64,000 nucleotides of DNA from Microbulbifer variabilis (lineage in GTDB: Bacteria > Pseudomonadota > Gammaproteobacteria > Pseudomonadales > Cellvibrionaceae), in the NCBI RefSeq assembly GCF_020524905.1, contig NZ_JAIVKI010000003.1, positions 269,681 through 333,680 of the forward strand, in the 5' to 3' direction. Shown one piece after another: positions 36,496-46,503 of the stretch (position 1 is the stretch's first letter; every line of letters starts with the position of its first letter). The position numbers and the translations under genes were made by a program. Under the pieces are notes generated by a model, which saw nothing but the letters and a program-made list of their open reading frames with translations, was not told the DNA's origin and made no database searches.

Positions 36496-38712
36496 ATGAA
36501 ACTGTATATGGGGACTGAGCGTCTTGAAATTGCTATCCCTCACTTGACCAGATATGATTTGCGGCCCCTGCTGCGTCCGATTCAGGGGCTAACAGCCATA
36601 CCTAGCGCTGATGGTTGTATTACTTGGAAATCGACCTCTAAACAATCAAAATTCTCCATTGCAAAAAATGGTTTTGCACGTGGTTGGTATATGGTGGAAG
36701 TTTTGCTTGAATCAGATCAAACCTTCTTGGATAGTGCCTTTGTTCTTCAGCACGAGGGGGGGCGCAAATTCCAGCAGTTGCGCTTACCTATTCGTACTGG
36801 CCGAGTATCCAAGCGTCTGATCTGGTTTGCTCGGGGTGGGGAAAAATTGCAGTTTTCTCCAGTGCAATGTGAATGTGAATTTTCTATTCGCCACTTAACT
36901 CTAGTGCGAGTATTCCTACTGTTTGCTCGCGATCGAATGCGCTCGCGTTTGAAGAACCGTAAATTGCGAGTGCCGCTCAGGCTGACAAACCGCTGGGCAT
37001 GTTACGATGCGACTTTTCGGCCCGCGGGTGTACGAATCTCCTACCGAGGTTGGGTCAAGAAAATAGAGCCAACCTATTGGCCCGAATTGCTAGAAGCTTA
37101 TGGTACTGTAACTTTTTCACTTTTAATGCCGATTGATAAATCTGATACATTAGATAATGTACGGAATACAATCGATTCTATATTGGCTCAAAATTGTAAA
37201 AGCTGGAAATTATTTATCATTTTGTCCGAAAGCAGCAATAGAGAAGAATTTACCGGGCTTAATGCTTTTATCAATGCCGATAATAGGATAAGGCTGATTG
37301 ATGTAATTGCAAATGGTGATGAATATACAAAGATAGTGGGAGCCGACGCCTACCAGCTGATGTGCCCACCTCGAGCTGTGCTTGCTCCTAAGGCTCTGTC
37401 CTATTTGCAGTATGTCTTGCAGAGGATGCCACACGCCAAAATTATTTATGCCGATGAGGATACACTCAATGAAGCCGGGCGGCGATGCTTGCCAGTTTTT
37501 AAGCCCGCCTGGAATCCAGATCTGTTCTATTCCTTTAATTATATTGGTGAATTTGTTCTTTTTGCGCCCGGCATGTTAGATCAACTCATGCCAATAGAGA
37601 TCGCTGGTGAAGAAGCATGGGACTACTCGCTATTTCTTCAGGCGATACGCAAGCTAAAGGATCCGCAGCGCGAAATTGTTCATATTCCGAGGGTCCTTTT
37701 TCATCGCCAGAAATCCTCCGATACCACGTTGTACTTAGAAAGTAGTAAACGTATTTTGAAGAAATATTTTATTGGGATAGGGTGTAGGGACGTTGAAGTG
37801 CAGACTGAGGAAAAATATAGAGCGCTTAAAGTAAGTTGGCCTTTGCAAAAAGAAGAACCCTTGGTATCCCTTTTGATTCCTACGCGGGATATGCTAACTA
37901 TTCTTCGGCAATGTATCGATAGTATTCTTGAGAAAACCACCTATAGAAACTATGAAATCTTAGTTTTGGACAACCAAAGCGTTGAGCCAGAAACACTTAG
38001 ATATTTTAGGGATTTGAAAACTCTCCCCAATGTGAGGGTGCTTAAGTACGATGCACCATTCAATTACTCAGCGATCAATAATTTTGGCGTGCAGCATGTT
38101 CGCGGGGAAATTGTTGGTCTAATCAACAATGATATTGAAGTGATAACACCTGACTGGCTAAAAGAGATGGTCACGCATGTAATAAGGCCGGATATTGGCT
38201 GTGTGGGTGCCAAGCTTTATTATGGCGATGGCCGTATCCAGCACGCTGGTGTCGTGGTTGGCCTTGGCAGATTAGCTGGCCATGCCCATAAATTTTACTA
38301 TCGTCATGAATTGGGCTACATGAATCGTTTGATATGCACACAAAATTTTTCGGCGGTTACTGCAGCCTGTTTATTGGTACGTAAGAGTGTTTATGAAACA
38401 GTTGGTGGGCTAGATGAAAAGCATTTTGAAGTGGCTTTTAACGATGTTGATCTCTGCCTGAAAGTGAAGGAGGCAGGTTATCGCAACTTATGGACGCCTT
38501 GGGCTGAAATGTACCACCATGAATCCATTAGCCGTGGTATTGATAATACGCCGGAAAAGCGGGCTAGGTTTGATCGGGAAGCTATGAGCCTAAAGAGTAG
38601 ATGGTCGACGCATGAGGGACAAGACCCATACTATAGCCCATTTTTAACTCACACTAGAGAAGACTTTTCTCTGGGTTTAAACGAGAAAACAAAAGCTCCC
38701 TTGTGGCGCTGA
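36496..38712 (+). CDS. Two-domain GT2 glycosyltransferase, first domain degenerate
   Basis: A 738-residue paralogue of the gene at 2954, with the same N-terminal beta region (GWYMVEVLLESDQ) and the same second GT2 domain (SLLIPTRDM, FNYSAINNFGV, GLINNDIEVI, FNDVDLCLKVKEAGYR, HHESISRG). The first GT2 domain (about 205-410) keeps its fold landmarks (ADEDTLNEAG, FKPAWNPDL) but the ADDAS and LLDHDD motifs of the paralogue are replaced by IILSESS and LMCPPRA, so it is probably catalytically dead. AGGGAG precedes the ATG. It is followed directly by the decayed insertion sequences. Confidence 0.88.
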   Translation: MKLYMGTERLEIAIPHLTRYDLRPLLRPIQGLTAIPSADGCITWKSTSKQSKFSIAKNGFARGWYMVEVLLESDQTFLDSAFVLQHEGGRKFQQLRLPIRTGRVSKRLIWFARGGEKLQFSPVQCECEFSIRHLTLVRVFLLFARDRMRSRLKNRKLRVPLRLTNRWACYDATFRPAGVRISYRGWVKKIEPTYWPELLEAYGTVTFSLLMPIDKSDTLDNVRNTIDSILAQNCKSWKLFIILSESSNREEFTGLNAFINADNRIRLIDVIANGDEYTKIVGADAYQLMCPPRAVLAPKALSYLQYVLQRMPHAKIIYADEDTLNEAGRRCLPVFKPAWNPDLFYSFNYIGEFVLFAPGMLDQLMPIEIAGEEAWDYSLFLQAIRKLKDPQREIVHIPRVLFHRQKSSDTTLYLESSKRILKKYFIGIGCRDVEVQTEEKYRALKVSWPLQKEEPLVSLLIPTRDMLTILRQCIDSILEKTTYRNYEILVLDNQSVEPETLRYFRDLKTLPNVRVLKYDAPFNYSAINNFGVQHVRGEIVGLINNDIEVITPDWLKEMVTHVIRPDIGCVGAKLYYGDGRIQHAGVVVGLGRLAGHAHKFYYRHELGYMNRLICTQNFSAVTAACLLVRKSVYETVGGLDEKHFEVAFNDVDLCLKVKEAGYRNLWTPWAEMYHHESISRGIDNTPEKRARFDREAMSLKSRWSTHEGQDPYYSPFLTHTREDFSLGLNEKTKAPLWR

Positions 38713-38821
38713 CTGATTTAATCAATCAACATAAGTCTAAGCTGCTTGTTGGCACGGTTGCCAGCCTAGCAAGGCTCCAATATTTAATTTTATTATGCTT
38801 ATGGGACGCGAATCCTAAATG

Positions 38822-39881
38822 TCCTGCATTCAACCTTGAAGTGCATCAGTTAATCACCCGGAAAAGAATGGTCAGCTGAAGGTAACATCAGCCCCTTCTT
38901 CTACGCCAAAAGATTAAATGATAACAATAGCTACCGACAGCTGACTGAAGAGAGGCGATACCATATCTAGGCACTAAAAAAAGTGAATGGAGCCAGAGGG
39001 CAATCGCCAAGGAGATTGGGGTTAGCCAACCAGAACTAGTTCGTAATCGAGGTAGAAAAGGTTACCGTTATAAGCAAGCTCAAAGGATGATGTAGACAAG
39101 CGAGGAAGCCAGCAAAGATACAGTGCACTGATAGAGAGCAAAATGGAGCCAAGGGGCGAATTTCCGGCTGGTTAGAGCAGGAAGAAAGCTTGCCAATTAG
39201 CCATAAAACCATTTACCTGCTTATCTGGGCTGGTAAGCAGTCTGGTGGGATTCTGTACGAAAACTTACGGCGCAGGGATAGACCCTACAACAAACGAACT
39301 AATGGAAGTCAGCTCGAGGGTACATAAAGAACGCCATCAGCATCGAGCAGCCTCGAAAATTTGTCGATGATAAATCTCGCATCAGAGACTGGGAAATTGA
39401 TACCATTATAGGTAAAGGCCATAGCGGTGACCTGGTCACTAATGTAGATCGTAAGAGCAAATTTATTCTCTCTCAGCAGGTTGGACGCAAGACGGCAGAG
39501 TTGGTTGCTCAGGCTACCAATGCACTACTTGAGCCGTATATATAGGCACTTAGTACACACCATTACCGCCAATGACGGCAAAGAATTTACTCTAGATGAG
39601 AATATTAGTGAGGCTCTGGATGCGCAGGTCTATTTTGCGTATTTGTATTCCTCTTGGGAGAGGGGCCTGAACGAGAATACTAATGGCCTGCTACGCCAGT
39701 ACGTTCCTAAGCAAGCGGACTTCAAGTTTATGAAATAAGCAGATGTCGGAGCGACTGTTGAGCATTTAAATAATCGGTCCAGAAAAATATTGGGGTATAA
39801 AACTCCTCGACAGAGAATGGGAGAATATACGGCTGCCGCAGCAGCCTAAAAAATGATGCAATTCAGAGTTGAATTCAGGTG
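38822..39881. mobile_element. Decayed IS30-family element
   Basis: Imperfect terminal inverted repeats are still visible: CCTGCATTCAACCTTGAAG with TGCATCA on the left (38823-38849) and, as its reverse complement, CCTGAATTCAACTCTGAAT with TGCATCA on the right (39854-39879). The length of about 1.06 kb fits IS30. The transposase between them is broken. The element lies just downstream of the GT2 gene at 36496. Confidence 0.75.
38935..39849 (+). pseudogene. IS30-family transposase, multiply broken
   Basis: Segments of an IS30 transposase are readable across frames. QLTEERRYHI is followed by a TAG, then ALKKSEWSQRAIAKEIGVSQ and GYRYKQAQ. After frameshifts come GWLEQEESLPISHKTIY, then VDDKSRIRDWEIDTIIGKGH (part of the DDE core). 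In another frame are GLNENTNGLLRQYVPKQADF and finally RKILGYKTP. Several stops and shifts make it inactive. Confidence 0.88.
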
Positions 39882-39893
39882 TTAAGTGTTCTA

Positions 39894-41057
39894 GGGAGTT
39901 TCTGAATAATTTCGAGCTAATTTAGTAGTACCCAGCTATCCGTCAAGACTACGCATGAATCATGCGCCAAGCCACCTTTGCTGAAGCAGAATATAATCTA
40001 AAGCGCTGCAAAACTCGCCCTGAGAAGTTTCTTTCTTAGGTGCATGCTCTCTTCCCATGGAAGCGAAGAGAAGCCAAAATAGAGCCTTGTTATCCACTAA
40101 GTAAGCATGGCCGACAGCCGTATCCATTGAGTGTCATGCTGCACATCTATTGCATGCAGTTATTTTACAATCTCAGTGACCCTGCTATGGAAGATTCACT
40201 ATGTGAGATTAATTCTATGTGTAATTTTGCCAGGTTGACTTTGAACGGCCCAATTCCCGATGAGATAACGATTCTTAACTTTCGCCACTTCTGGAGTTGA
40301 ATCATCTGGGTACCACTCTTTTTGAGGAAATCAATAAACAACTTACTGACAATGGTATGGTGTTGCGTGAAGGTAACATAGTAGATGCTATTATTATCTC
40401 CGCCCCAACTTCGATTAAGAATAAAAAGAAGGAGCGCGATCCAGAAATGCATCAATCCAAAAAATAATCAATGACATTTTCGAATGAAGCTGCATATCGG
40501 TACAGATGATGTCCTCGGGCTCATCCACAGCCTCGACACAATAGCCGCTAACTAACATGATATTACTGTGATGGGAAAGCTACTGCATGGTGAAAAGAAG
40601 CGAGTTTGGGGAGATTCTGGCTACACAGGTGCGAAATGCTTAAAGAGCACAACTCTAAAGAAGTGAAGTGAAACATTGCAGAGAGGCGAAATCACTTTAG
40701 ATACCATCCGGTAAAGAAAGAGTTTCGAAGTGTCGAAAAGATATAGATGCAGATTCGGGCAAATATAGAGCCCCCATTCCGATATATAAAAATCATCTTT
40801 GGATATGAAAAAGTATGCTATCGAGGTTTAAAGAAAAACACCCAGCGCTTATGTTTGCTGTCCGGCTTTACCAATTTTTTAATCGGTAAAAAATATCTGC
40901 TTACCTAGGGTTAGTGCGCCTGAAATCTACTAAAATTGGATTTTTGGTCATGAAAATGGTGATCGATGGTATGAAAAATTAAAACCCGAATAAAAAAAAC
41001 ATTTTTAGCTGTATAAGGCGTAAAGTAGGAGTAGAAGCCTATTAATCAGAGCTTCCT
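39894..41057. mobile_element. Decayed IS5-family element
   Basis: The left end GGGAGTTTCTGAATAATT (39894-39911) pairs with the right end, read in reverse complement as AGGAAGCTCTGATTAAT, ending at 41057. Both sides are flanked by TA (39892-39893 and 41058-41059), consistent with a TA target duplication of one IS5 subgroup. The length of 1164 bases is normal for the family. It lies only 12 bases beyond the IS30 relic. Confidence 0.75.
39962..40908 (+). pseudogene. IS5-family transposase, multiply broken
   Basis: The start MRQATFAEAEYN and, after a TAG, LSKHGRQPYPLSVMLHIYCM, YNLSDPAMEDSLCEINSM and GPIPDEITILNFRHF match IS5 transposases. A frameshift leads to HLGTTLFEEINKQLTDNGM and IVDAIIISAP. 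Further shifts give LHIGTDDVLGLIHSL, VWGDSGYTGA and lastly KNTQRLCLLSGFTNFLIGKK before the stop at 40906-40908. It is inactive. The truncated copy on the minus strand at 61205 belongs to the same group. Confidence 0.9.
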
Positions 41058-41625
41058 TAGTTCTGAGGTTCGGCATATTGAGTTGGTTAGTCGTGTAATT
41101 GGGACATCAAATTAACTGTTTCGACTGAAGTCTGTCTTTCAGGCCCTGAATTTACTTGTGGGTATTGATACGTCTATGCATATATTGCATCTGAAAGTTA
41201 CTGGTATCAGCCTGCATGGGTTCAGCGCCAAGCTCCTTAGCAAATCTCAGATAAGGTTTCTAGGAGCTCGTCAATCCCTAGATATAAGTCAGTGCGTGAG
41301 TAAGCACATAAATCTAGGTTGTGTATAAGCCCCAAGGAGCTGATATACTAGTCACTGTATGAAAAACAACCAAAATAAAGCTCATAAGTCTATATTGATG
41401 GTGTCTGCACTGCTGAGTATCCTTTCTTGTAGTCACATGTAATGAAGTTGCTGGATTAGTGTTTATTACCCGTTCCGTTGATGGAGGTAGCTAGGTAAAT
41501 AGCGAGATTAGGGTATAAGCAGTTAGCGTTGGGTGCCGGCATCAGATTTAGTATAGTTTGCCTTCTCCAAAGATATGTTTCAGGCGAAGTATCTACTTCG
41601 GTAACCAAAGTGGCCCCCCAACGTT
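41058..41625. other. Gene-poor stretch with a truncated lipoprotein-like leader
   Basis: No full gene. A 27-codon frame at 41359-41442 reads MKNNQNKAHKSIL, then VSALLSILSCSH and stops; it looks like a lipoprotein signal peptide with the lipobox LSC but nothing follows, so it is probably a truncated gene or chance. The rest shows no motif. The stretch ends with the start of the SLC13 permease gene. Confidence 0.3.
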
Positions 41626-43356
41626 ATGACTTTTTCCCAATTCTTTGTTGCTAGCACTTTTGTTCTGGTTATCTTTACCCTGATTTTTACTCGTGTACGC
41701 CCCTCTTTGGTCTTCGCCTCAGCCGCATCTGTTTGTTTTTTGACCGGATTGGTGTCTGTTGAGTCTGTATTACAAAAAGCCGTCAATCCCGGGCTGGTTA
41801 CACTGGTTGTTCTACTGCTAATTTCAATTGGGCTGGAGAAGGCTCGCTGGCTCAGGGCGATATCTGATGGGTTGATTGGAGGGACGTTGAAATCCAGCCT
41901 ACTCAGGCTTATAAGTGCGACTGCCTTAAGTTCGGCTTTTTTGAATAACACGGCTATTGTTGCGGCCCTGGCATCTAGCGTTAAGGCCCAACGGCGGCAC
42001 CCTTCAGGCAAGCTGCTGTTACCGCTGTCCTATGCGGCCATTCTTGGGGGAACGTTAACTTTGATTGGTACCTCCACCAACTTGATTGTGAATAGCTTTG
42101 TGTTGGATAGAGGCGTGGCATCCTTGGATTTTTTTGCTTTTCTTCCTATTGGCAGCGCTGCGGTCTTGGTTGGGCTTGTGGTATTGCTTCTATGCAATCG
42201 CCTGTTGCCTGAGGGAGCCGCTGTAGAAGAAGAGGCGGCACAGTATTTGCTGGAAGCCGAAGTTATTGCAGACTCGCCTTTGGATGGCCGTAGTGTTGAG
42301 CAAAATAACTTACGCCAGCTCGAAACACTCTATCTAATAGAAATTGTTCGCGGAGGACAGAGTATTAGTCCTGTGGCTCCCACCGAATTAATTCGCAGTG
42401 GCGATAAGCTGATATTCAGTGGGGATGTGCGCGACCTGCAAAGGCTCCAGTCTATTGAGGGGTTGCATTTGTTCGCCTTGGATGATGATGCCCTACATAT
42501 GGATCTCACCGAGGTCGTACTGACCCCGAACTCTAGTATCACTGGTGAGACTCTGAAAAGTTGCCAGTTTCGCACTCGCTTCGATGCAGCGGTGGTGGCA
42601 ATGCGTCGAGGTGGTGAGCGCCTGTCCGGCAAATTAGGGGAGATACAGCTTCAACCTGGCGATGCCCTCCTCTTGGCGGTTGGTCAGGACTTTAAGCACC
42701 ATCGTAATATTGATAAAAACTTCTACGTGATCAGCGGCACAGATGTACAGCGCCAACTATCTCGTAGGCACAGCTGGTTGCTGGGGTTGGGATTTGCCAG
42801 TGTGGTGGCGGGTTCGGCTTTGGGGCTCTTCTCTCTTTTAAAGGGGTTGGTGGTATTATTGGGCTTCATGGTGATATTGAATATCGTCACCACTTCTGAA
42901 CTTCAACGACGCTTTCCTTTCCAAATTTGGATCATTATTGCCAGTGCGTTAGTTTTAGCCGAAGCTTTTTCCGGCAGTGGGCTCGCTGATAGTCTCGCGC
43001 GCTCAATGAGGGATACCCTCCAGGGAGCTGGGCCATTGGCTGGAGTTATCGGTATTTTTTTATTGACGCTATTGCTAACAGAACTGATGACCAATAACGC
43101 CGCAGCGGCACTCACATTCCCATTAGCCTGGAGCCTAGCCGATAGCTTCGGGGTTAGTTGGATGCCGTTCGTGATGGCTGTAGCTTATGGGGCTAGTGCA
43201 AGCTTTTTGACCCCTTTTGGTTATCAGACCAATTTAATCGTACAAAACCTAGGTGGTTATCACTTGCGCGACTTCCTACGTGCAGGTTTACCCTTGACAA
43301 TTGCCTACTCATTAACGGTCCTAATATTATTACCAATAGTATTTCCTTTTGAGTAA
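41626..43356 (+). CDS. SLC13/DASS-type permease with TrkA-C domains
   Basis: A 576-residue inner-membrane ion-coupled anion transporter. Multiple hydrophobic segments flank a soluble middle region (about 210-370) with two TrkA-C-like repeats (ADSPLDGRSVEQNNLR, LIRSGDKLIFSGD; TPNSSITGETLKSCQFR, LQPGDALLLAVG). The motifs SAFLNNTAIVA and GTLTLIGTSTNLIVNSF in the first half and LMTNNAAAALTFPLA and SFLTPFGYQTNLIV in the second are the paired hairpin signatures of the family. Members with central TrkA-C domains are often sulfate or dicarboxylate carriers. Lying inside a locus with three sulfotransferases, sulfate uptake is a plausible role, but this is inference. The gene follows the insertion-sequence relics and precedes a glycosyltransferase by 34 bases. 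Confidence 0.85.
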   Translation: MTFSQFFVASTFVLVIFTLIFTRVRPSLVFASAASVCFLTGLVSVESVLQKAVNPGLVTLVVLLLISIGLEKARWLRAISDGLIGGTLKSSLLRLISATALSSAFLNNTAIVAALASSVKAQRRHPSGKLLLPLSYAAILGGTLTLIGTSTNLIVNSFVLDRGVASLDFFAFLPIGSAAVLVGLVVLLLCNRLLPEGAAVEEEAAQYLLEAEVIADSPLDGRSVEQNNLRQLETLYLIEIVRGGQSISPVAPTELIRSGDKLIFSGDVRDLQRLQSIEGLHLFALDDDALHMDLTEVVLTPNSSITGETLKSCQFRTRFDAAVVAMRRGGERLSGKLGEIQLQPGDALLLAVGQDFKHHRNIDKNFYVISGTDVQRQLSRRHSWLLGLGFASVVAGSALGLFSLLKGLVVLLGFMVILNIVTTSELQRRFPFQIWIIIASALVLAEAFSGSGLADSLARSMRDTLQGAGPLAGVIGIFLLTLLLTELMTNNAAAALTFPLAWSLADSFGVSWMPFVMAVAYGASASFLTPFGYQTNLIVQNLGGYHLRDFLRAGLPLTIAYSLTVLILLPIVFPFE

Positions 43357-43390
43357 TGACTGTAAATTTTCCTGACCTGTTGGAGTATGA

Positions 43391-44311
43391 ATGGAAGTAA
43401 TCAGCCGCTGGATTATTGTAGAGGAAGGGCCAAATCCCTCGACAGATTACTTCGTAATTCCTTATTTGAAAAATCTGGGAGTGAATGTCAAACGCCTGAC
43501 CTTTACCGATCTCCCCTCTGTTGATGAACTCAATGGAGCTCAGGTTATTTTTGTGCGCTACATATCTCATGCCTGGCAATCTCTAATACAGCAGAATCTA
43601 AATAAACTATCTGGCGTTTCAGTATTTCTAGATGATGATTTATTTGATTGGTCAGCGTTCTCCGGGATGCCACTCCGCTATCAGATTAAAATACTACGCT
43701 ATAGCTGGTCTAAGCAGCGCTGGTTAAAAACCATTGGGGCAAAATTATTAGTTTCAACTCCATTTCTACAGAGAAAATATCGTCACTTGTCCCCTCAGCT
43801 ATTGTCGGCCGAACCGCTGGATTTGGACAGAAAGCGGCCACTTTCTATTTTCTATCATGGATCGGCATCTCACAGTGAGGATATTAACTGGCTTTACCCC
43901 ATTATTAGGCAGGTGCTAGAAGAAAACCAAAACCTGGATTTTGAAATTATCGGGGATAAACGAGTAAACCGTCTATTTCGTGGTGTGACGAGAGTACAAG
44001 TATTACATCCTATGAAATGGCCAACTTATTTGTCCATGATACAACGATCAGGCCGTTCTATAGGATTAGCTCCTTTGTTGGATAGACCTTTTAATAGGGC
44101 CAGATCCCATACCAAATTCTATGATATTACACAGGCTGGCGCGGTGGGAATTTATGCGGAAGGGGATATTTACAGCAGAGTGGTTCGCCATCAGGAGAAT
44201 GGAATTCTACTGCCTATGCAACCATTAGCCTGGATTGAAGGCATTTTACAGCTGGCTGCTGATGATGCACTAAGAAAGAAACTATTGCTCGGGGCGCAAA
44301 AATGTCTGTAA
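43391..44311 (+). CDS. Putative GT-B glycosyltransferase
   Basis: A 306-residue protein that looks like a compact GT4-type transferase: an N-terminal half with VSVFLDDDLFDW and a C-terminal half with LSIFYHGSASHSEDINWL, FEIIGDK, SIGLAPLLDRPFNRARSHTKFYD and VVRHQENGILL. The region around the last two segments matches the nucleotide-sugar binding part of GT-B enzymes in layout. It overlaps kpsC by 10 bases, which points to coupled translation and a role close to Kdo linker assembly or the first repeat sugar. The precise family is not certain. Confidence 0.7.
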   Translation: MEVISRWIIVEEGPNPSTDYFVIPYLKNLGVNVKRLTFTDLPSVDELNGAQVIFVRYISHAWQSLIQQNLNKLSGVSVFLDDDLFDWSAFSGMPLRYQIKILRYSWSKQRWLKTIGAKLLVSTPFLQRKYRHLSPQLLSAEPLDLDRKRPLSIFYHGSASHSEDINWLYPIIRQVLEENQNLDFEIIGDKRVNRLFRGVTRVQVLHPMKWPTYLSMIQRSGRSIGLAPLLDRPFNRARSHTKFYDITQAGAVGIYAEGDIYSRVVRHQENGILLPMQPLAWIEGILQLAADDALRKKLLLGAQKCL

Positions 44312-46353
44312 TTGGGCACTGTTCCCTGGGACTTCTCAGAATGCATACTTTGGAGCGATTTCTAGGCGCTAAGTGCCAATATGTAGTTTCAAGACCTAAT
44401 GAAACTATTAACCAAATGATTGGATGGGGGCTTAAGCATACTGCAATTAAGGCAGAGCGAATTGCCTCTCGGACCGGACTTCCTTATTTTTGTATTGAGG
44501 ACGGCTTTTTACGCTCCTTGGGGTTGGGAGTTGAGGGAGCTCAAGCCCATAGTTTGGTAGTGGATTATACTGGCATTTACTATGACGCCTCCCGTCCCAG
44601 TGACCTTGAAAACTTGATTAAAACTAGTAGTTTAAGTGTCGAAGAACTAAATCGAGCTGAAAAAGGACTTGGACTTCTGCGGACCCATCGATTGTGTAAA
44701 TATAATAAGTCAGTTGATACACCCCTGGAACTAGCAGATAACCGCTCGGCAGTTTTGGTGGTGGATCAGACTTATGGCGATACATCGATAAGAGCTGGAC
44801 TAGCTTCTGAAAGTCATTTCCATCAAATGCTACGAAGTGCTATTTCAGAAAATCCAGATGCCGAAATAATTGTCAAAATTCATCCTGATGTCATTTCTGG
44901 TAAAAAACGTGGTTATTTGCAGGCGCTTGCAGAACAAGAAGGCTGCAAAGTTATCGGGCAGGATATATCTCCTTGGTCGATGTTTGATCGTGTTGATAAG
45001 GTCTACGTGGTCACCAGTCAGTTGGGTTTTGATGCACTGATTGCTGGTAAAGAGGTGCATTGTTTCGGTGTTCCTTTCTATTCTGGCTGGGGGCTTACAA
45101 AAGACCGCCAATCTGTTGCAAGGCGCAATGTAGAACGAACATTGGCCGAAATTTTCTATGCAGCTTACTTTCGTTATTGCCGCTATATCAATCCTTATAC
45201 GAACCGTAAATGCGAATTTGAGGATACATTGTCTCTAATAGTCGAACAAAAAAGGCAGTGGAAGCGCTTTCAAGGTATTTGGTTAGGAGTTGGGTTTTCG
45301 CCCTGGAAACGTAGTTTTATTCCTCATTTTTTAGGGGGGAAGTCTAGGGTTGCTTTTTCCAGGTCACTCAATAAGAGGCCTAAGGCTAGTCCTGGTACCA
45401 ATATTTTAGTATGGGCCAACCGGGTTAACGGCTCCCTGGTTGAGCAATGCCAACTAACCCGATTGAATTTGTGGCGTATCGAAGACGGTTTTTTGCGCTC
45501 GGTAGGTTTAGGTGCCGATTTAGTTACTCCGATCTCTCTAGTGTTGGATTCTCGTGGAATCTACTTTGATGCACATAATCCTAGTGATCTGGAAACGCTC
45601 TTAAATAGTGTTAATTTCTCATCGATCATTTTGGCCCAGGCCAGGAAGTTACGGCATCAGTTGGTAAAGGATAGGGTGACAAAATATAATGTTGGTCGAG
45701 AAAAACTGCCCTGTGAGCTGGCACTCCCCAAGGATAAAAAGATAATTTTAGTTCCTGGTCAAGTCGAGAGTGATGCATCTATAGCCTGCGGCTCACCAGT
45801 TTTAAAAAGTAATTTATCTTTGTTGAAACAGGTGAGGGCGAAGAACCCTGATGCTTATATCATTTACAAACCTCATCCAGATGTTGTTTGTGGTGCACGA
45901 AAGGGGGATGTGCCAAAAGTTGCTGGATCTCTGTATAACACTTTAATTGAGTGTGGGGAGATTTCTCAGTTACTGGATAAAGTTGATGAAGTGCATACCA
46001 TGAGCTCGTTAAGTGGTTTTGAGGCTCTGTTGCGGGAAATCAGGGTAGTAACGTATGGGTTGCCATTTTATGCCGGGTGGGGGCTCACAGAGGATACACT
46101 TCTTATTGATAGAGATAGCGAGGCATTCGATTTTCACGCTTTCAAGCTTCGGCGGCAGAGGAGGCTTAAACTGGATCAGTTAATAGCTGGAGCTCTCCTT
46201 CTCTACCCGGTTTATGTAGATCAAAGAAGTGGTGAATTTATCAATGCGGAAACTACCATCGAGATTTTAAAACAATGCCGCAAGGCCGATCGACGAGAGA
46301 ACTTTATTTTAAAGGCATTTCGCTGGTATCGAAGTCAATTTTTAAAGTATTAA
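44302..46353 (+). CDS. kpsC: Capsule beta-Kdo transferase KpsC
   Basis: A dual-site glycosyltransferase that adds alternating beta-linked Kdo residues to lyso-phosphatidylglycerol to form the capsule linker at the inner face of the membrane. The 683-residue protein is an internal duplication: CIEDGFLRSLGLG near residue 65 and RIEDGFLRSVGLG near 393, each followed by SLV.D..GIYYDA/GIYFDA, then IVKIHPD/IIYKPHPD and GLPFYAGWGLT-like ends. This matches KpsC in length and architecture. Its start lies inside the end of the preceding glycosyltransferase gene. Confidence 0.95.
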   Translation: MSVIGHCSLGLLRMHTLERFLGAKCQYVVSRPNETINQMIGWGLKHTAIKAERIASRTGLPYFCIEDGFLRSLGLGVEGAQAHSLVVDYTGIYYDASRPSDLENLIKTSSLSVEELNRAEKGLGLLRTHRLCKYNKSVDTPLELADNRSAVLVVDQTYGDTSIRAGLASESHFHQMLRSAISENPDAEIIVKIHPDVISGKKRGYLQALAEQEGCKVIGQDISPWSMFDRVDKVYVVTSQLGFDALIAGKEVHCFGVPFYSGWGLTKDRQSVARRNVERTLAEIFYAAYFRYCRYINPYTNRKCEFEDTLSLIVEQKRQWKRFQGIWLGVGFSPWKRSFIPHFLGGKSRVAFSRSLNKRPKASPGTNILVWANRVNGSLVEQCQLTRLNLWRIEDGFLRSVGLGADLVTPISLVLDSRGIYFDAHNPSDLETLLNSVNFSSIILAQARKLRHQLVKDRVTKYNVGREKLPCELALPKDKKIILVPGQVESDASIACGSPVLKSNLSLLKQVRAKNPDAYIIYKPHPDVVCGARKGDVPKVAGSLYNTLIECGEISQLLDKVDEVHTMSSLSGFEALLREIRVVTYGLPFYAGWGLTEDTLLIDRDSEAFDFHAFKLRRQRRLKLDQLIAGALLLYPVYVDQRSGEFINAETTIEILKQCRKADRRENFILKAFRWYRSQFLKY

Positions 46354-46503
46354 ACACTGGTTCAGTAGATTGTCATCTATCAGTGACTCATTCTTGTATT
46401 GATAGGGGCAAATAAATCTTAGAATTGACACTCCTTTACAGTTTGTTTGTCAATATTGGGGCGAAAAAGCTTGTTTGAAACAGGCTCTAGTTTGGGGGCA
46501 ATT

